A stretch of DNA of 64,000 bases. Source: Alnus glutinosa. Taxonomy: Eukaryota > Streptophyta > Magnoliopsida > Fagales > Betulaceae. The notes beneath the pieces are model-generated. The model was not told where the DNA came from. It made no database searches and saw only the letters and a list, made by a program, of their open reading frames with translations. The translations under genes were made by a program, and so were the position numbers. Positions 45,014 to 58,300 of the stretch are shown piece after piece. Position 1 is the stretch's first letter; every line of letters begins with the position of its first letter. The stretch lies in assembly GCF_958979055.1 (NCBI RefSeq), contig NC_084893.1:17711954-17775953 (forward strand), written 5' to 3'.

Positions 45014-45501
45014 TTTGGTTTTGAATTTTGACACATTTCTTTAAAATCTCTAGAGGTGGAAGGAGAAATGGTTAATCCTCTTCTACGTATTCAAATTGTC
45101 ACTCTTGGAGCTTCTATTATGGGAGACTAATGCCTTCCCCATGTTGTCATTATTGGGTCAATAACCTAATCCTAATTTAAATAATCTAATCCTAATGAGT
45201 TGGAATATAATTGACTCCATTCCCCATTAAAATATGAGAACTTAAGTTAAAATGCTGGTCAGATTTCCATTCTCCACAGGTTTCAGTGACATTCCTATAT
45301 GACCAGTTCCCCAGTTACATTGCGGAATACACCTGATTCTAACATCTTTGGTCTAAAATAATTTTTAAATACTTCGAATTTTTGGCTCTACTTGAAAATT
45401 TAATGTCATATTATTTATATGCGACTAATATATTATCTATTTGCGAATGCCGATTAAACATGAAGCATAAATCAATTTTCGTACTGCATTCTTTATCACT
45501 G
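45014..45501. repeat. 488-bp duplicated segment, copy B
   Basis: It matches 35233-35720 end to end. Similarity stops at TTTATCACTG, exactly where the second Copia element begins, so that element or the recombination that made it cut the duplicated block here. Confidence 0.85.
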
Positions 45502-45539
45502 ATCTTCGATTCGATCACCAGAAAATGCAAAGAGACTTA

Positions 45540-46396
45540 AGGAAGAAGCCATTGGAGAGTGAGCCATGACCACAATCGTAAGGTCGTCCACCACGGCCAC
45601 GGTATCCTCAGCCCCTTTGCATGGGAGCCCGAGGGGAGAAATTTGCAGATGGTTAATGAATATCAAGGGCTGGAATCTGCTGCTCCAAACGCATCTCATG
45701 AGCTAGGAGATGGCCGTATAACTCGTCAATGGAGAGAGGATCAACTCGGGTAGTGACCGATGTAACAAAAGGATCATATTCGGATCCAAAGCCCTTCAGA
45801 AGAAATGAGACACTCTCAAAGTCTTTGAGAGGTTGACCAACGGCTGCAAGTGTGTCACCAAGATTCTTGATTGTTTGGAAAATCTCGGTGATAGAGTTAT
45901 TTCCTTTCTTGACCGTGGCTAGTTGAAAGTAGATTTGCATAACTCGAGTACGGGCTTGAGAAACAAACATGGTGACCAAGGTGGTCCATAGAGCCGGGGA
46001 TGTAGCACAACCAATAGTGTGAACAACATATGGTTCGGTAAGTGTGGAGATGAGGACACTGAGGATCATGTGATCCCTTTGACTCCACGTAAGAAATTCG
46101 TGATTGACGATAGTTGCAGGGGCTCCAACATCAATAGTAGGATTCGGGATTGTTTGAGCAGGAGGCTGTGACGAGCCGTCAAGAAAACCATTTGAGTCTT
46201 GGCCTTTGATATAGGCAAGGATTTGGGTTCTCCAGGCCATGAAATTGCCTTTGGAGAGTTTGATGTTGAGATTGTGGTTCATGTTGGGTTGAGTGAAAAT
46301 AACTTGCGGCGGCTATGGGTTGGGTGGGTGATTTTGAATAGCAGTGGAAGCCACCAAAGCTGCGGAGGCAGTTGACTCGGAATCATAATTGGCCAT
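45540..46396 (-). pseudogene. Copia copy 2 gag (second unit)
   Basis: The start MANYDSESTASAALVAS is followed by one stop (the codon after NHPPNP), after which 46282-45653 is open for 209 codons: LNIKLSKGNFMAWRTQILAY, RDHMILSVLISTLTEPYVVH, DPLSIDELYGHLLAHEMRLE. This is the capsid-like gag core of plant Copia elements and is better preserved than in copy 1. Confidence 0.8.
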
Positions 46397-46434
46397 AGAT
46401 CAAGACGCTAGTCAATGATATGACTCTGATACCA

Positions 46435-46755
46435 TGATAGAACTTAGATATATTTGGTTGTTTAACCTTACTCATCAATGTGAGCCTTCATTGATACTTA
46501 TAGAAGATTACAAGGGTTGAAGATAAGCATAACTTCCTAGGATAAACACGATTGCTTCCTATACAATAGAACTATAACTCTTCTTGACATTATTCCTTAT
46601 CTTATCTAACATAGAGTTGAACTCTAAGATAACCCAGCCTTATTTACTTAATGCTAGAACTTCGGATAGGAGTAGGCTTTTTATCATTGGAATCCTGGAC
46701 ATATTTCATCGCACAAGACTCACGCCTGCACTGTGAGTCATGTGCGTTAGTTTTG
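46435..46755 (-). repeat. LTR of Copia copy 2
   Basis: It is 321 bp and closely similar to both LTRs of copy 1, with the Met-tRNA primer site (ACTCTGATACCA, one mismatch) on its gag side and the GCGGGAGG purine tract on its pol side. Here it separates two internal regions. Confidence 0.85.
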
Positions 46756-47524
46756 TTAGTATCCTCCCGCAAGATCAACATGGAGGAACGCACGTTGAGC
46801 TTGAAACACAGTTGTTGAAACCGAGTGGAGACAAGTGGCTTAGTAAGCACATTAGCCAGTTGATCCAAACTAGGAATGAAGCGGATGTCCAAGGATTTAT
46901 CAGCAACATGATCACGAGCAAAGTGAAAATCAATTTCCACATGCTTGGTACGGGCATGAAAAACCGAATTTACTGACATGTAGGTAGCTCCAATATTATC
47001 ACACCAAAGTGTTGGTGGAGAATATAACCGAATCCCAAGTTCTTGAAGAAGAGCATGAATCCAGAGGAGTTCAGTAGTATAAGCAACAACCTTATATTCG
47101 GGTTCAGTTGAGGATCGAGATACAGTTGGTTGTTTGCGTGAGCTCCAAGACACCAAGTTAGACGCGAGAAACACACAATATGCACCTGTGGATTGTTGAT
47201 CATTTGGACATCTAGCCCAGTCAGCATCCGAGTTGCTTGCAATTTGATAGAAGAGGTGCGATGAAGAAGAAGACCATGAGAAAAAGTGTGTTTCAAGTAC
47301 CTAAGTATTCTTTTAACAACCTGCCAATGGGGTTTAAGTGGCTTATGCATAAATTGACATACTTGATTTGCTACAAAGCCTAAATTAGGCCGTGTGAGAG
47401 AGAGATACTGTAAGGACCCGACGATGCTGTGGTATAGGGACTGATCTTCGATTGGTTCACCAGAAAATGCAGAGAGACTTGAGAAAGATGCCATTGGAGA
47501 ATGAACTACGACCACGATTGTAAG
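46756..47524 (-). pseudogene. Copia copy 2 RNase H and reverse-transcriptase end
   Basis: It carries the same motifs as copy 1 ([61 protein letters not shown]) with a frameshift near 47230 that splits the SDADW region. It ends at the GTAAG target site where the Gypsy complex is inserted. Confidence 0.82.
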
Positions 47525-50135
47525 TGTAATGACCCCGACCCCTTTCGAGGGTAGAATAGTTTCTACCACCTATGAGAATGGATAATTAGACGGGAATAAT
47601 AAACGCCTGATTATTTTTACATATGATTTTTTTTTTCGTTTCTATATTTTATTAAAACACTTGCTGTTAAATTTAATAAATTTATATCAATTTAAGTTCC
47701 ACTTTTATATTATATATTTATATTAAAATATGACGACTAGATTTTTTATTTTTATTCAATTTTATTATCATTAAAAATATCTGTTTTAGTACATAAAACT
47801 CTAGCAACCAAAGATTGAAACCCTATTCCTATAAATGAATCTTTTAGCCGTCACTCTCTCCTCTCATCACAAAAAAAAAAGTTTTCAAGCCTCCTCTCCC
47901 TCACGCTGTACGTACAAGGATTTTCAGTTTTCTTCACTCCTACCTGCAAGTATATTTTTTTTCATATTTCTATTCTTTTCTTTTCTACTGTACCAACGTA
48001 ACGTACGTCTTTCTCCCTTATTTTTTTTTCTCCTCTTTCTTTTATTTGATGACTACCGTAGCATGCAGCCTTGATGTTTTTGTGACAATGTCTTCTCAGT
48101 TTAGTGCAATCATCGCAGGTCTCTAGGACTAGCTAGATTATTTTTTCTTTTCCTTTTTTTTTTTTTTTGTTCTTTTTGTAGCTTTGCTGTTGACTATTCT
48201 TTTATAGCCTTGTTGTCTTGCTTTTCTGCTTGTTACACAGCCAAGACTTTTGTCCCACTTGCATGTTGTTCTTTTCATGCTCCATTTCTAATACCAACGT
48301 CATCCTCCTATTTCCTCCAATTCCCTTACAGAAATTCTGTAGTACCACATGCCAAACTTGCAATTCCTTTTATTATCATTATTCTTATTCCATCAAGAAA
48401 CTTCACGCCGAGTACTTCTCTCGGTTTCTTAATTTATTTTTTTTTCTTTTATTTCCTAGCAATAAAATCACAGGAAGCATAACAGACTAGCTTTACTGTT
48501 TATTCTTTTTATTTTATTTTATTGTGTTAATTAATTAATTAATTAATTTATTTTGCTCTCTTAAATCTTTTCCACAAAGAAGCAAAACTATTTTAGTTCA
48601 ATTGTTTCAAACCTTCTTGTAAATTTCTTAAAAAGAAATCATGGATCATTTTTATAAACCATTTTTATTAAGGGTATAGTTCGTAATATCAGAATTTATT
48701 AAACTTTATTATTATAAAAGAAAATATTTCTGATGACAAATACCTTTATTAAGTCGTATTTCTAATACCAATAAAATAAAACGTGTTGTTACCTATTTAA
48801 TGATTTAAAAATTATTTGACTAAGTAATATCTTTAAACATATCTAGGGAATCCATTCTCGATAGGTTAGCAAGATGAATCTTAATGGTGTTAATGTGTAG
48901 TTTAGTGACTAGTGCGATGTATTAATTTACTTAAACCTGTATCAAGTGACTAGCTAGCTGTCAAGGAATTTGCTTTAGTTGCATTCGGAGAGGTAAGGGA
49001 TCCTCTACCCCTTTTCAAATTGTTTTATGTCATATTACGTTATCCTTTTTTTTAGCATATTTGCAATTAATTGTTCTTGTTCTATATTTCAAATTATATT
49101 GATGCATGAATGACTGTTTTAAAAATAGTTTTGAGATGAAAATTGTTGGTATAAATGTTAATCTTGAAATCACTGTTTTAAAAGAAGCTTTGGTTATAAA
49201 GGATTTTCTAATTATTAGTAAATTGTTTAGTTGGTTCCCGAGATGTGAAGTTACAGCTTTTTGAAATTTATGAGAAAAGGAGAGTAAAAACCCTCACACA
49301 CGTTGCCTCAAGAGTTATCAAAGGAATAAGAATAATTTATGAGAATGAGATTTTTATAAATGAGGCACGTGTGCGGAGGAGACTATTATTTTGGTCCAGA
49401 TATATTCACAGAGATTTGTAGAGTTTAAGCTCGGTACCGTTGCTTGGATGGAAGCGCAACTGCTGATGGACTTAGAGAATGTGGTAATCCATCCCTATGT
49501 CATGCTAAGTGCACTTCAATTAATTAGCTAACGGGGCAGGCCTGTGACCATAGTTTACCTGCCTGAGGTCGCAGTAGACCGCGCAACCCTAGTACACAGG
49601 GCGTAATAGTGTACATATGAGAAGTCTTAACTGTTAACGGGTATTTTATGTGTTAAGTAAAATGCCGAATTTTGATTTTTGTTCTAGAAATTTAAATTTC
49701 AAGTGTATTTTAGTAATTGTTTTAAAGAAAATGAAGTTAACTCAATCGTTTTATGGTTGAGGGTTGTCTTATTGAGCATTTCTTGCTCACCCCTTATTTT
49801 TGTTTTCAGGTTATGAGCAGAGAGATCTAGGCGGCCGGGATGAGATCTAGGCTAGCATTAGGACATTATATCTCAATACCTTAATAAGTGCACTTGGACA
49901 ATAAATTTGGTTTTTCTTTAGATTTTCAATTATTGAATCAAACATAATTGCTCTTTTTGAAATAACTGTTTCCGCAGTTATTAAAGCTCTGAGTTTTAAA
50001 ATTATTATTATTTATTTTTATTTAATTTATTTAATTCAGCATATTAGCTAGGTTATCTGGCAAACCTTACGAATCTTTGCAGTTTGGTGTATGAAAATGG
50101 ACGATCCTAACCCTTAGCGGTTTGAGGGCGTTACA
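47525..50135 (+). repeat. Outer 5' LTR of the Tekay-type complex
   Basis: The 2,611-bp LTR begins TGTAATGACCCCGACCCC and ends GAGGGCGTTACA. A TATA-like CCTATAAATG lies at 47829. A GC-rich conserved block at 49535-49612 (GGCAGGCCTGTG...CCTGCCTGAGG) recurs in all the copies that reach this far. T-rich open frames here, and the same frames in the other LTR copies, are not genes. Confidence 0.88.
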
Positions 50136-50179
50136 GTTTTGGTATCAGAACCTTATAACCTTTGCTCTGATACCAAAAC
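50136..50179. other. 44-bp near-palindromic spacer with two opposed primer-binding sites
   Basis: The plus strand reads GTTTTGGTATCAGAACC at its start and the minus strand reads GTTTTGGTATCAGAGC at its start; each is the Met-tRNA primer site belonging to the LTR beside it. The 14-base arms GTTTTGGTATCAGA are exact inverted copies. Confidence 0.9.
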
Positions 50180-52745
50180 TGTAACGCCCCCAAACCGCTA
50201 AGGGTTAGGTTCATCCATTTTCATACACCAAACTGCAAAGATTCGTAAGATCTGCCAGATAACCTAGCTAATATGCTGAATTAAATAAATTAAATAAAAA
50301 AATAATAATTTTAAAACTTAGAGCTTTAATAAATGCGGAAACAGTTATTTCAAAAAGAGCAATTATGTTTGATTCAATAATTGAAAATCTAAAGAAAGAC
50401 CAAATTTATTGTGCAAGTGCACTTATTAAGGTACTGAGATGTAATGTCCTAATGCTAGCCTAGATTCCATCCTGGCCGCCTAGGTCTCTCTGCTCATAAC
50501 CTGAAAACAAAACAAAAATAAGGAGTGAACGAAAAATACTCAGTAAGACAACCCTCAACCATAAAACGGTTGAGTTAACTTCATTTTCTTTAAAACAATT
50601 ATTAAAATACACTTGAAATCTAAATTTCTAGAACACAAATCAAAATTCGGCATTTTACTTAACACATAAAATACCCGTTAACAATTAAAATTTCTCATAT
50701 ATAGGGCCCATGTACACTATTACGCCCTGTGTACTAGGGTTGCGCGGTCTACTGCGACCTCAGGCAGGTAAACTGTGGCCACAGGCCTGCCCCGTCAGCT
50801 AATTAATTGAAGTGCACTTAGCATGACATACGGATGGATTACCGGATTCTCTAAGTCCTTCAGCGGTTGCACTTCCATCCAAGCAACGGTACCGAGCTTA
50901 AACTCTACAAATCTTTGTGAATATATCTGGGGCCAAAATAATAGTCTCCTCCACACACGTGCCTCATTTATAAAAATCTCATTCTCATAAATTATTCTTA
51001 TTCCTTTGATAACTCTTGAAGCAATGTGTAGGAGGGTTTTTACTCTCCTTTTCTCATTAATTTCAAAAAGCTGTAACTTCCTGTCTCGGGAACCAACTAA
51101 ACAATTTACTAATAATTAGAAAATCCTTTATAACCAAAGCTTATTTTAAAACAGTGATTTCAATATTAACATTTATACCGACAATTTTCATCTCAAAACT
51201 ATTTTTAAAACAGTCCTTCATGCATCAATATAATTTGAAATATAGAACAAGAACAATTAATTGCAAATATGCTTAAAAAAAGGATAAAGTAATATGACAT
51301 AAAACAATTTGAAAAGGGGTAGAGGATCCCTTACCTCCTTGAATGCAGTAGGTCGTTGAAATACCTCGACAGCTAACTAGTCACCTGATACAGGTTTAAG
51401 TAAATTAATACCTCACACTAGTCACTAAACTACACACTAACACCCCTAAGATTCATCTCGTTAACCTATCGCGAATGGATTCTCTAGATATATTTAAAGA
51501 TATTAATAAAGGTAATTGTCATCAGAAAATATTCTCTTTCATAATAATAAAGTTTAATAAATTTCGATATCACGAACTATACTCTTAATAAAAATGGTTT
51601 ATAAAAATGATCCATGATTTTTAAGAAATTTACAAGAAGGTTTGAAACAGTTGAACTAAAACAGTTTTTTTATTTTATTTTTTCCTAAAAACAAAACAAA
51701 ATAAAAATAAAAGAATAAACAATAAGGCTAGTCTGCTATGTTTATAGCTAGAAGAGAAAAAAAAAAAAATATAAATAACATGAACCACTCAGGTGTGGAG
51801 ATCCTGCTGTTCAAAACGAAGAAAATAAGAAAAATAATAAAGGCTATGCCTCCTGTGATTTTGTTGCTAGGAAAAAAAAGAAAATTAAATAAATGAATTA
51901 AGAGACCGAGAGAAGCACTCGGCGTGAAGTTTCTTGATGGAATAAGAATAATGATAATAAAAGGAATTGCAAGTTTGGCATGTGGTACTACAGAATTTCT
52001 GTAAGAGAATTGGAGGAAATAGGAGGATGACGTTGGTATTAGAAAAAGAGCATGAAAAGAACAACATGCAAGTGGGACAAAAGTCTTCGCTGTGTAACAA
52101 GCAGAAAAGCAAGACAACAAGGCTATAAAAGAATAGTCAACAGCAAAGCTACAAAAAGAAAAAAAGAAAAAGAAAAATAATCTAGCTAGTCCTAGAGACA
52201 TGCGATGATTGCACTAAATTGAGAAGACATTGTCACAAAAACATTAAGGTTGCATGCTACGGTAGTCATCAAATAAAAGAAAGAAGAGAAAAAAAAAATA
52301 ATAAGGGAGAAAGACGTACGTTACGTTGGTACAGCAGAAAAGAAAAGAATAGAAATATGAAAAAAAATATACCTGCAGGTAGGAGTGAAGGAAACTAAAA
52401 TTTCTTGCATGCACAATGCAATGGAGAGGAGGCTTGAAAACTATTTTTTTTTTATGATGAGAGGAGAGAGTGACGGCTAAAAGATTCATTTATAGGAGTA
52501 GGGTTTCAATCTTTGGTTGCTAGGGTTTTATGTACTAAAACAGATATTTTTAATGATAATAAAATTAAATAAAAATATAAAATCTAGTCATCATATTTTA
52601 ATATAAATATATAATATAAAAGTGGAACTTAAATTGATATAAATTTATTAAATTTAACAGCAGGTGTTTTAATAAAATATAGAAACGGTTATTTAACAAC
52701 AAGAAAAAAAAAATCATATGTAAAAAAAATCAGGCGTTTATTATT
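50180..52745 (-). repeat. Minus-strand LTR A
   Basis: It is the reverse complement of 47525-50135 apart from small differences, complete at its 3' end (TGTAACGCCCCC at 50180) but missing about 70 bases at its 5' end, where it stops at GCGTTTATTATT and meets LTR B. Confidence 0.88.
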
Positions 52746-55354
52746 GGTTAGGTTCGTCCATTTTCTTATACAAAACGCAAGATTCATAACATAAGGTCTG
52801 CCAGATAACCTAGTTAATATGCTAAATTAAATAAATTACTAGAGAGAAGAAATAAAATTTTAAAACTCAGAGCTTTAATAAATGCGAAAACGGTGATTTC
52901 GAAAAAGTAATTATGTTTGATACAATAAATGAAAATCCAAAGAAAATAAATTTATCGTGCAAGTGCACTTATTACGGTAACGAAAATGCAATGTCCTAAT
53001 GCTAGCCTAGATCCCATCTCGGCCGCCTAGGTGTTTCTATTAATAACCTGAAAACAAAACAAAATAAGGAGTGAGCGAGTAATGCTCAGTAAGGTAACCC
53101 TCAACCATAAAACGGTTGAGTTAAATTCATTTTCTTCAAAACGAGTATTCAAAAACACACTTGGAATCAGAAATTTCCATAATATAAAATATAAATTCGG
53201 CATTTTTCATAAAACATAAAATTACTGGTTGGTAAATAAACTTCTCATATTTAGGGTCCATGTACGCTATTACGCCCTGTGTACTAGGGTTGCGCGGTCT
53301 ACTGCAACCTCAGGCAGGTAAACTGTGGCCACAGGCCTGCCCCGTTAGCTAATTAATTGAAGTGCACTTAGCATGACATAGGGATGGATTCCGCCTTCTC
53401 TAAGTCCTTCAGCGGTTGCGCTTCCATCCAAGCAACAGTACCGAACTTAAACTCTGTAAATCTTTGTGAATATCTCTGGGGCCAAAATAATAATCTCCTC
53501 CACACACGTGCCTCATCTATAAAAATCTTTCTTTTTCTCATAAATTATTCTTATTCCTTTGATAACTCTTGAGGCAACACGTGGAAGGGTTTTTTTACTC
53601 TCATTTTCTCATTAATTTCAAAAAACTGTAACTTTCCGTCTCGGGAACCAACTAAGCAATTTACTAATAATTAGAAAATCATTTATAACCAAAGCTTCTC
53701 TTAAAACTGTGATTTCAAGAATAACATTTATACCAACAACTTTCATCTCAAAACTATTTTTAAAACAATCCTTTATGCATAAATATAATTTGAAATACAG
53801 AACAAGAACAATTAATTGCAAATATGCTAATAAAAATACAAAGTAATATGACATAAAACAATTAGAGAAGAGGTAGAGGATCCCTTACTTCTCCGAATGT
53901 AACTAAGGCAAATTCCTTGACAGCTAGCTAGTCACCTGAATACAGGTTCTAACAAATTAATACTACATACTCGTCACTAGAAAATATCCAAACACTACTA
54001 CGGTTCGTCTTGCTAGCCTATTGAGAATGGATTCCCAAGGTACGTTCGACGACATTAACCGTATAATAATTAAACTATTAAATAGGAAATAACATATTTT
54101 TATTATTAGAAATAGGATTCAATAAAGATAAATATCATAAGAAATATTTTCTATTGGAATCGTATAATTTGATGAAGTTTCATGTTGTTAATAAAATAAG
54201 AAAAGAGGTTGCATGTACTGTGAAGACCGACCTCATTATATATATGCATATAAATTACCAAAATATAATAGATTGTTAAAGTAACTCCATAAAATATATA
54301 ATAGGACTAATCAACACCTGTCCCTTTACTTTTTGTATACAAGTGTCAACTTATATTAAAATATAGCATTAACACATGCTAATAACTGTTATTTTGATAA
54401 ACTTAGGTATAACAAATTATAGATATACTCAAAATAAATTATTAAAAGCACATTGTGGCACACTGTGCTCATCACTGCTAGAAAAGAAAATAAGGAAAAA
54501 TTTACTAAGGACAGCCCCTCATCTGTTGGTAGTAAAGAAAAGCAAACAATATATAATCAAGGGCGTTGGGCGTTGGATGTAGCACGCCAAAAAAACAAAA
54601 AACAAATAACTAAAGGACAAATTGGAAAAATCCATACAAAGTAAGAACAAAGCAAGGCTAAGAAATTTCAAGGCATGGGTCTGCTACGGATTAGACAAAA
54701 AGACAAAGACCTTTGTATAAAAATAAAAAAAATAAAAAAAAAGAACAAAACCTGCTACGGATTAGGAAAAAGAAAGAACAAGCAAGACTATCTCCTAGTC
54801 TAGTACATGAAAAGAAGAGCAAGGAAGAAAATAAATATGCAATCAATCATAAACAAGGACAACACATGGTTCATGACCCACGGCTATAGCAAAAGGAAAA
54901 GGAAAGAAGAGAACAGGAGGTTACCTCGTGCAGTCTACCATGAGAGGTAGAAGTGGGGGAAAACCAAAAATTTTGTGAAAGAGGGAGAGAGAGACGGCTT
55001 CTAAAATTTTGTGAGATGAGAAGAGAGGCTCACGCATAAGAGGTGTATTTATCAGTATAGGGTTTTCTTACTTGGGACCACTAGGGTTTTTGGCAATTGG
55101 ACTTTTACATGTAAGACAAAAAATTAGGTATTAAATATTACTATAAATTGTTATGTGTAAAAGAGGAATTCAATATTAATATAAAAATTTTTTAAATGTA
55201 AAAGAAGGTATTTAGTAAAATATAAAAGCGGGCATTTAATAAAACATAAAGTATTATATATAAAATATCGGGGTTTTATTGTTCTATCAAGTCATCCATT
55301 CTCATAGGTAATAAAAGACTATTTTACCCTCGAAAGGGAGTCGGGTTTATTACA
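52746..55354 (-). repeat. Minus-strand LTR B (diverged subfamily)
   Basis: Its 5' end is complete (minus strand TGTAATAAACCCGACTCCC at 55354) and its 3' end lacks the last 20-odd bases. The R/U5 half resembles the other LTRs, while the promoter half (54200-55250) differs strongly in sequence. It therefore comes from another member of the family. Confidence 0.82.
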
Positions 55355-58300
55355 TTATTTTGCCCTGAGGTCGTCATGCCGGCTAATCTTGTTATATTTG
55401 AGATGAGCGAGTTTGACGTGATCTTAGGTATGGATTGGTTATCCATGTACCATGCTTGCGTCGACTGTTTTTGCAAGGAATTAGTGTTCAGACCACCAGG
55501 AGCAACAGAATTCAAAATTAAGGAGAATAGGGTTTCAACTTACCCAAACTAGTATTAGCAATGCAAGCGACTCGGCTTTTGAAGCAAGGGTGTTCGGGAT
55601 TCTTGGCGTGTGTGACAAAAGAAGCACCAGAAGCAATGCTCGAGGAGATACCTATCGTGTGGGATTTTGTGGATGTGTTTTTAGAGGAACTACCTGTGTT
55701 ACCTCCCGACAGAGAGATCGAGTTTACTATAGACTTATTACCAGGCACGAGACCTATATCCAAGGCACCTTACCGGATGACACCACTTGAACTGAGAGAT
55801 TTGAAAGAGTAGTTGCAAGAACTCCTAGATAGAGGATTCATTCGCCCAAGTGTATTTCCTTGGGGAGCGCCCGTTTTATTTGTGAAGAAAAAGGATGGAT
55901 CGATGAGGTAGTGTATCGACTATAGGGAATTGAACAAGGTAACCGTCAAGAACAGATACCCGCTACCAAGAATTGATGACCTTTTTTATCAATTACACGG
56001 TTCCCAAGTATTCTCTAAGATCGACCTAAGGTCCGGATACCATCAACTCAAGATTAAGGAAGAAGATATCCAAAAGACAGCATTTAGAACACGTTACGGG
56101 CACTACGAGTTCCTGGTAATGCCGTTCGGATTAACCAATGCCCCGGCTGCATTCATGGACATGATGAATCGAACCTTTCGAGAACTCGTCGATAGGTGTG
56201 TGGTGGTATTTATTGATGATATATTAATTTATTCGAAGAGTCGAGAAGAGCACGAGGAGCATTTGTCTACGGTATTGAGTATCTTGAGGAAACATAAACT
56301 TTTTGCGAAATTCAAGAAGTGTGAATTCTGGTTGGAAGAAGTAACATTCTTGGGGCATGTCATATCAAAGGAAGGAATTTCGGTGGATCCCAGTAAGGTG
56401 GAGGCCGTGGTTAATTGGGCAAGGCCTACGAGTGTCCATGAGATACAAAGCTTCTTGGGCCTCGCAGGTTATTATAAAAGATTCGTTGAAGGGTTTTTCA
56501 AGCTAGTTGCACCCTTAACCAAACTTACCAAGAAGAATGAGGCGTTCATGTGGTCGGAGGATTGTGAAAGGAGTTTTCAAGAGCTGAAATACCGACTGGT
56601 CTCAGCACCTGTTCTCACTCTTCCATTCGGGACTGGTGGATTCGTAATTTATAGCGACGCTTCCTACAAAGGATTAGGTTGTGTTCTGATGCAACATGGG
56701 AAAGTGATTGCCTATACCTCGAGGCAACTAAAAGTACACGAACGGAATTATCCGACTCATGATCTTGAGCTCGCTGCAGTGGTTTTCGCGTTGAAGATCT
56801 AGAGACATTACCTTTACGGGGAGCATTGCGAAATTTACACAGATCACAAGAGCTTAAAGTATTTCTTTACCCAGAAGGAACTCAACATGCGCCAAAGACG
56901 GTGGCTGGAACTCCTCAATGATTATGACTGCTCCATCAACTATCACCCTGGGAAAGCAAACATGGTGGCTGATGCCCTCAGTAGGAAGACAACAGTGGGA
57001 AGAGTAGCAGCGATGTTTACAACTCAAAAGGAGTTACTTCTGGATATGGATAGAGCGGGCATTGAACTGGCAGTGGAAGAAGTGCAGTCTTACCTCGGAA
57101 AGTTAACCTTGGAACCAACCTTACTAGAACAAATTGGAGTGGCCCAGCTAGCGGACGAGGAACTAGCTAAAATCCAAACGGAAGTCGGTGAAAGTGGACG
57201 AGAAGATTTTGGTATTTCTGAAGACGGGGCGCTAAGGTACCGGAATCGTTTGTGTGTACCTAAGGAAGACAATCTAAAAAGAGCGATCTTAGCAGAAGCT
57301 CATCAATCACTGTATGCCGTACATCCGAGAAGCACCAAAATGTATCGGGACTTAAAGGAGCACTATTGGTGGAACGGCATGAAGAGGGAAGTTGCACAGT
57401 TTGTAGAACGTTGCCTTACCTGTCAGCGGATCAAAGCAGAACATCAAAACCAGCGGGGATGCTCAAACCATGAACCATTCCAGAATGGAAGTGGGAACAT
57501 ATAGCCATGGACTTCGTCACGAGTTTACCGAAGACGCTGACTGGACTGGATGCAGTATGGGTAGTGGTCGATCGTTTGACGAAGTCGGCACATTTTCTGC
57601 CCATTAAAACAGCATATGACATGAGTCGTTTGGCAAAGGAGTATGTGAGTGAGATTGTACGACTGTACGGTGTGCCAGTGTCGATCATTTCAGATCGTGA
57701 CCCACGCTTTACTTCTCGATTTTGGCAGAGCCTGCAAGCCACAATGGGAACGAAGCTAAACTTTAGTACCGCATTCCACCCTCAAACGGACGGGCAATCG
57801 GAAAGAACAATCCAAACATTGGAAGATATGTTGAGAGCGTGTGTTCTGGATTTCAAAGGTAGCTGGAGTCAGTATATTCCTTTAATAGAATTTGCATACA
57901 ATAATAGCTACCAAGCAAGCATCAAGATGGCACCATACGAAGCCCTCTACGGGAGAAGGTGCCGATCACCACTCTATTGAGACGAGGTTGGAGAGCGACA
58001 ATTGACAGGACCAGAATTAATCTAGGAAACAGCAGAGAAGGTTACACTAATCCGGCAGAGATTGACCGAGGCTCAAAACCGACAAAAGAGCTACGCGGAT
58101 CACTGACGGAGAGATTTGGAGTTTGCAAATTTAGATAAAATATTTCTTAAGGTAGCACCGATGAAAGGAGTGACCCGTTTCGGGAAGAGAGGTAAGCTGA
58201 ACCCTCGATACATCGGACCCTACGAGATATTGGATCGAGTTGGCCCTTTAGCATATCGCTTAGCATTGCGGCCATGTTTGTCTGGAGTGCACAATGTCTT

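Noticed and set aside
47835..48490. 80-90-codon open frames repeated at 51.7-52.5 kb and 60.5-61.2 kb
   Set aside because: They lie in T-rich parts of the Tekay-type LTRs and recur because the LTR recurs; the Phe/Ser/Leu-rich products have no domain.
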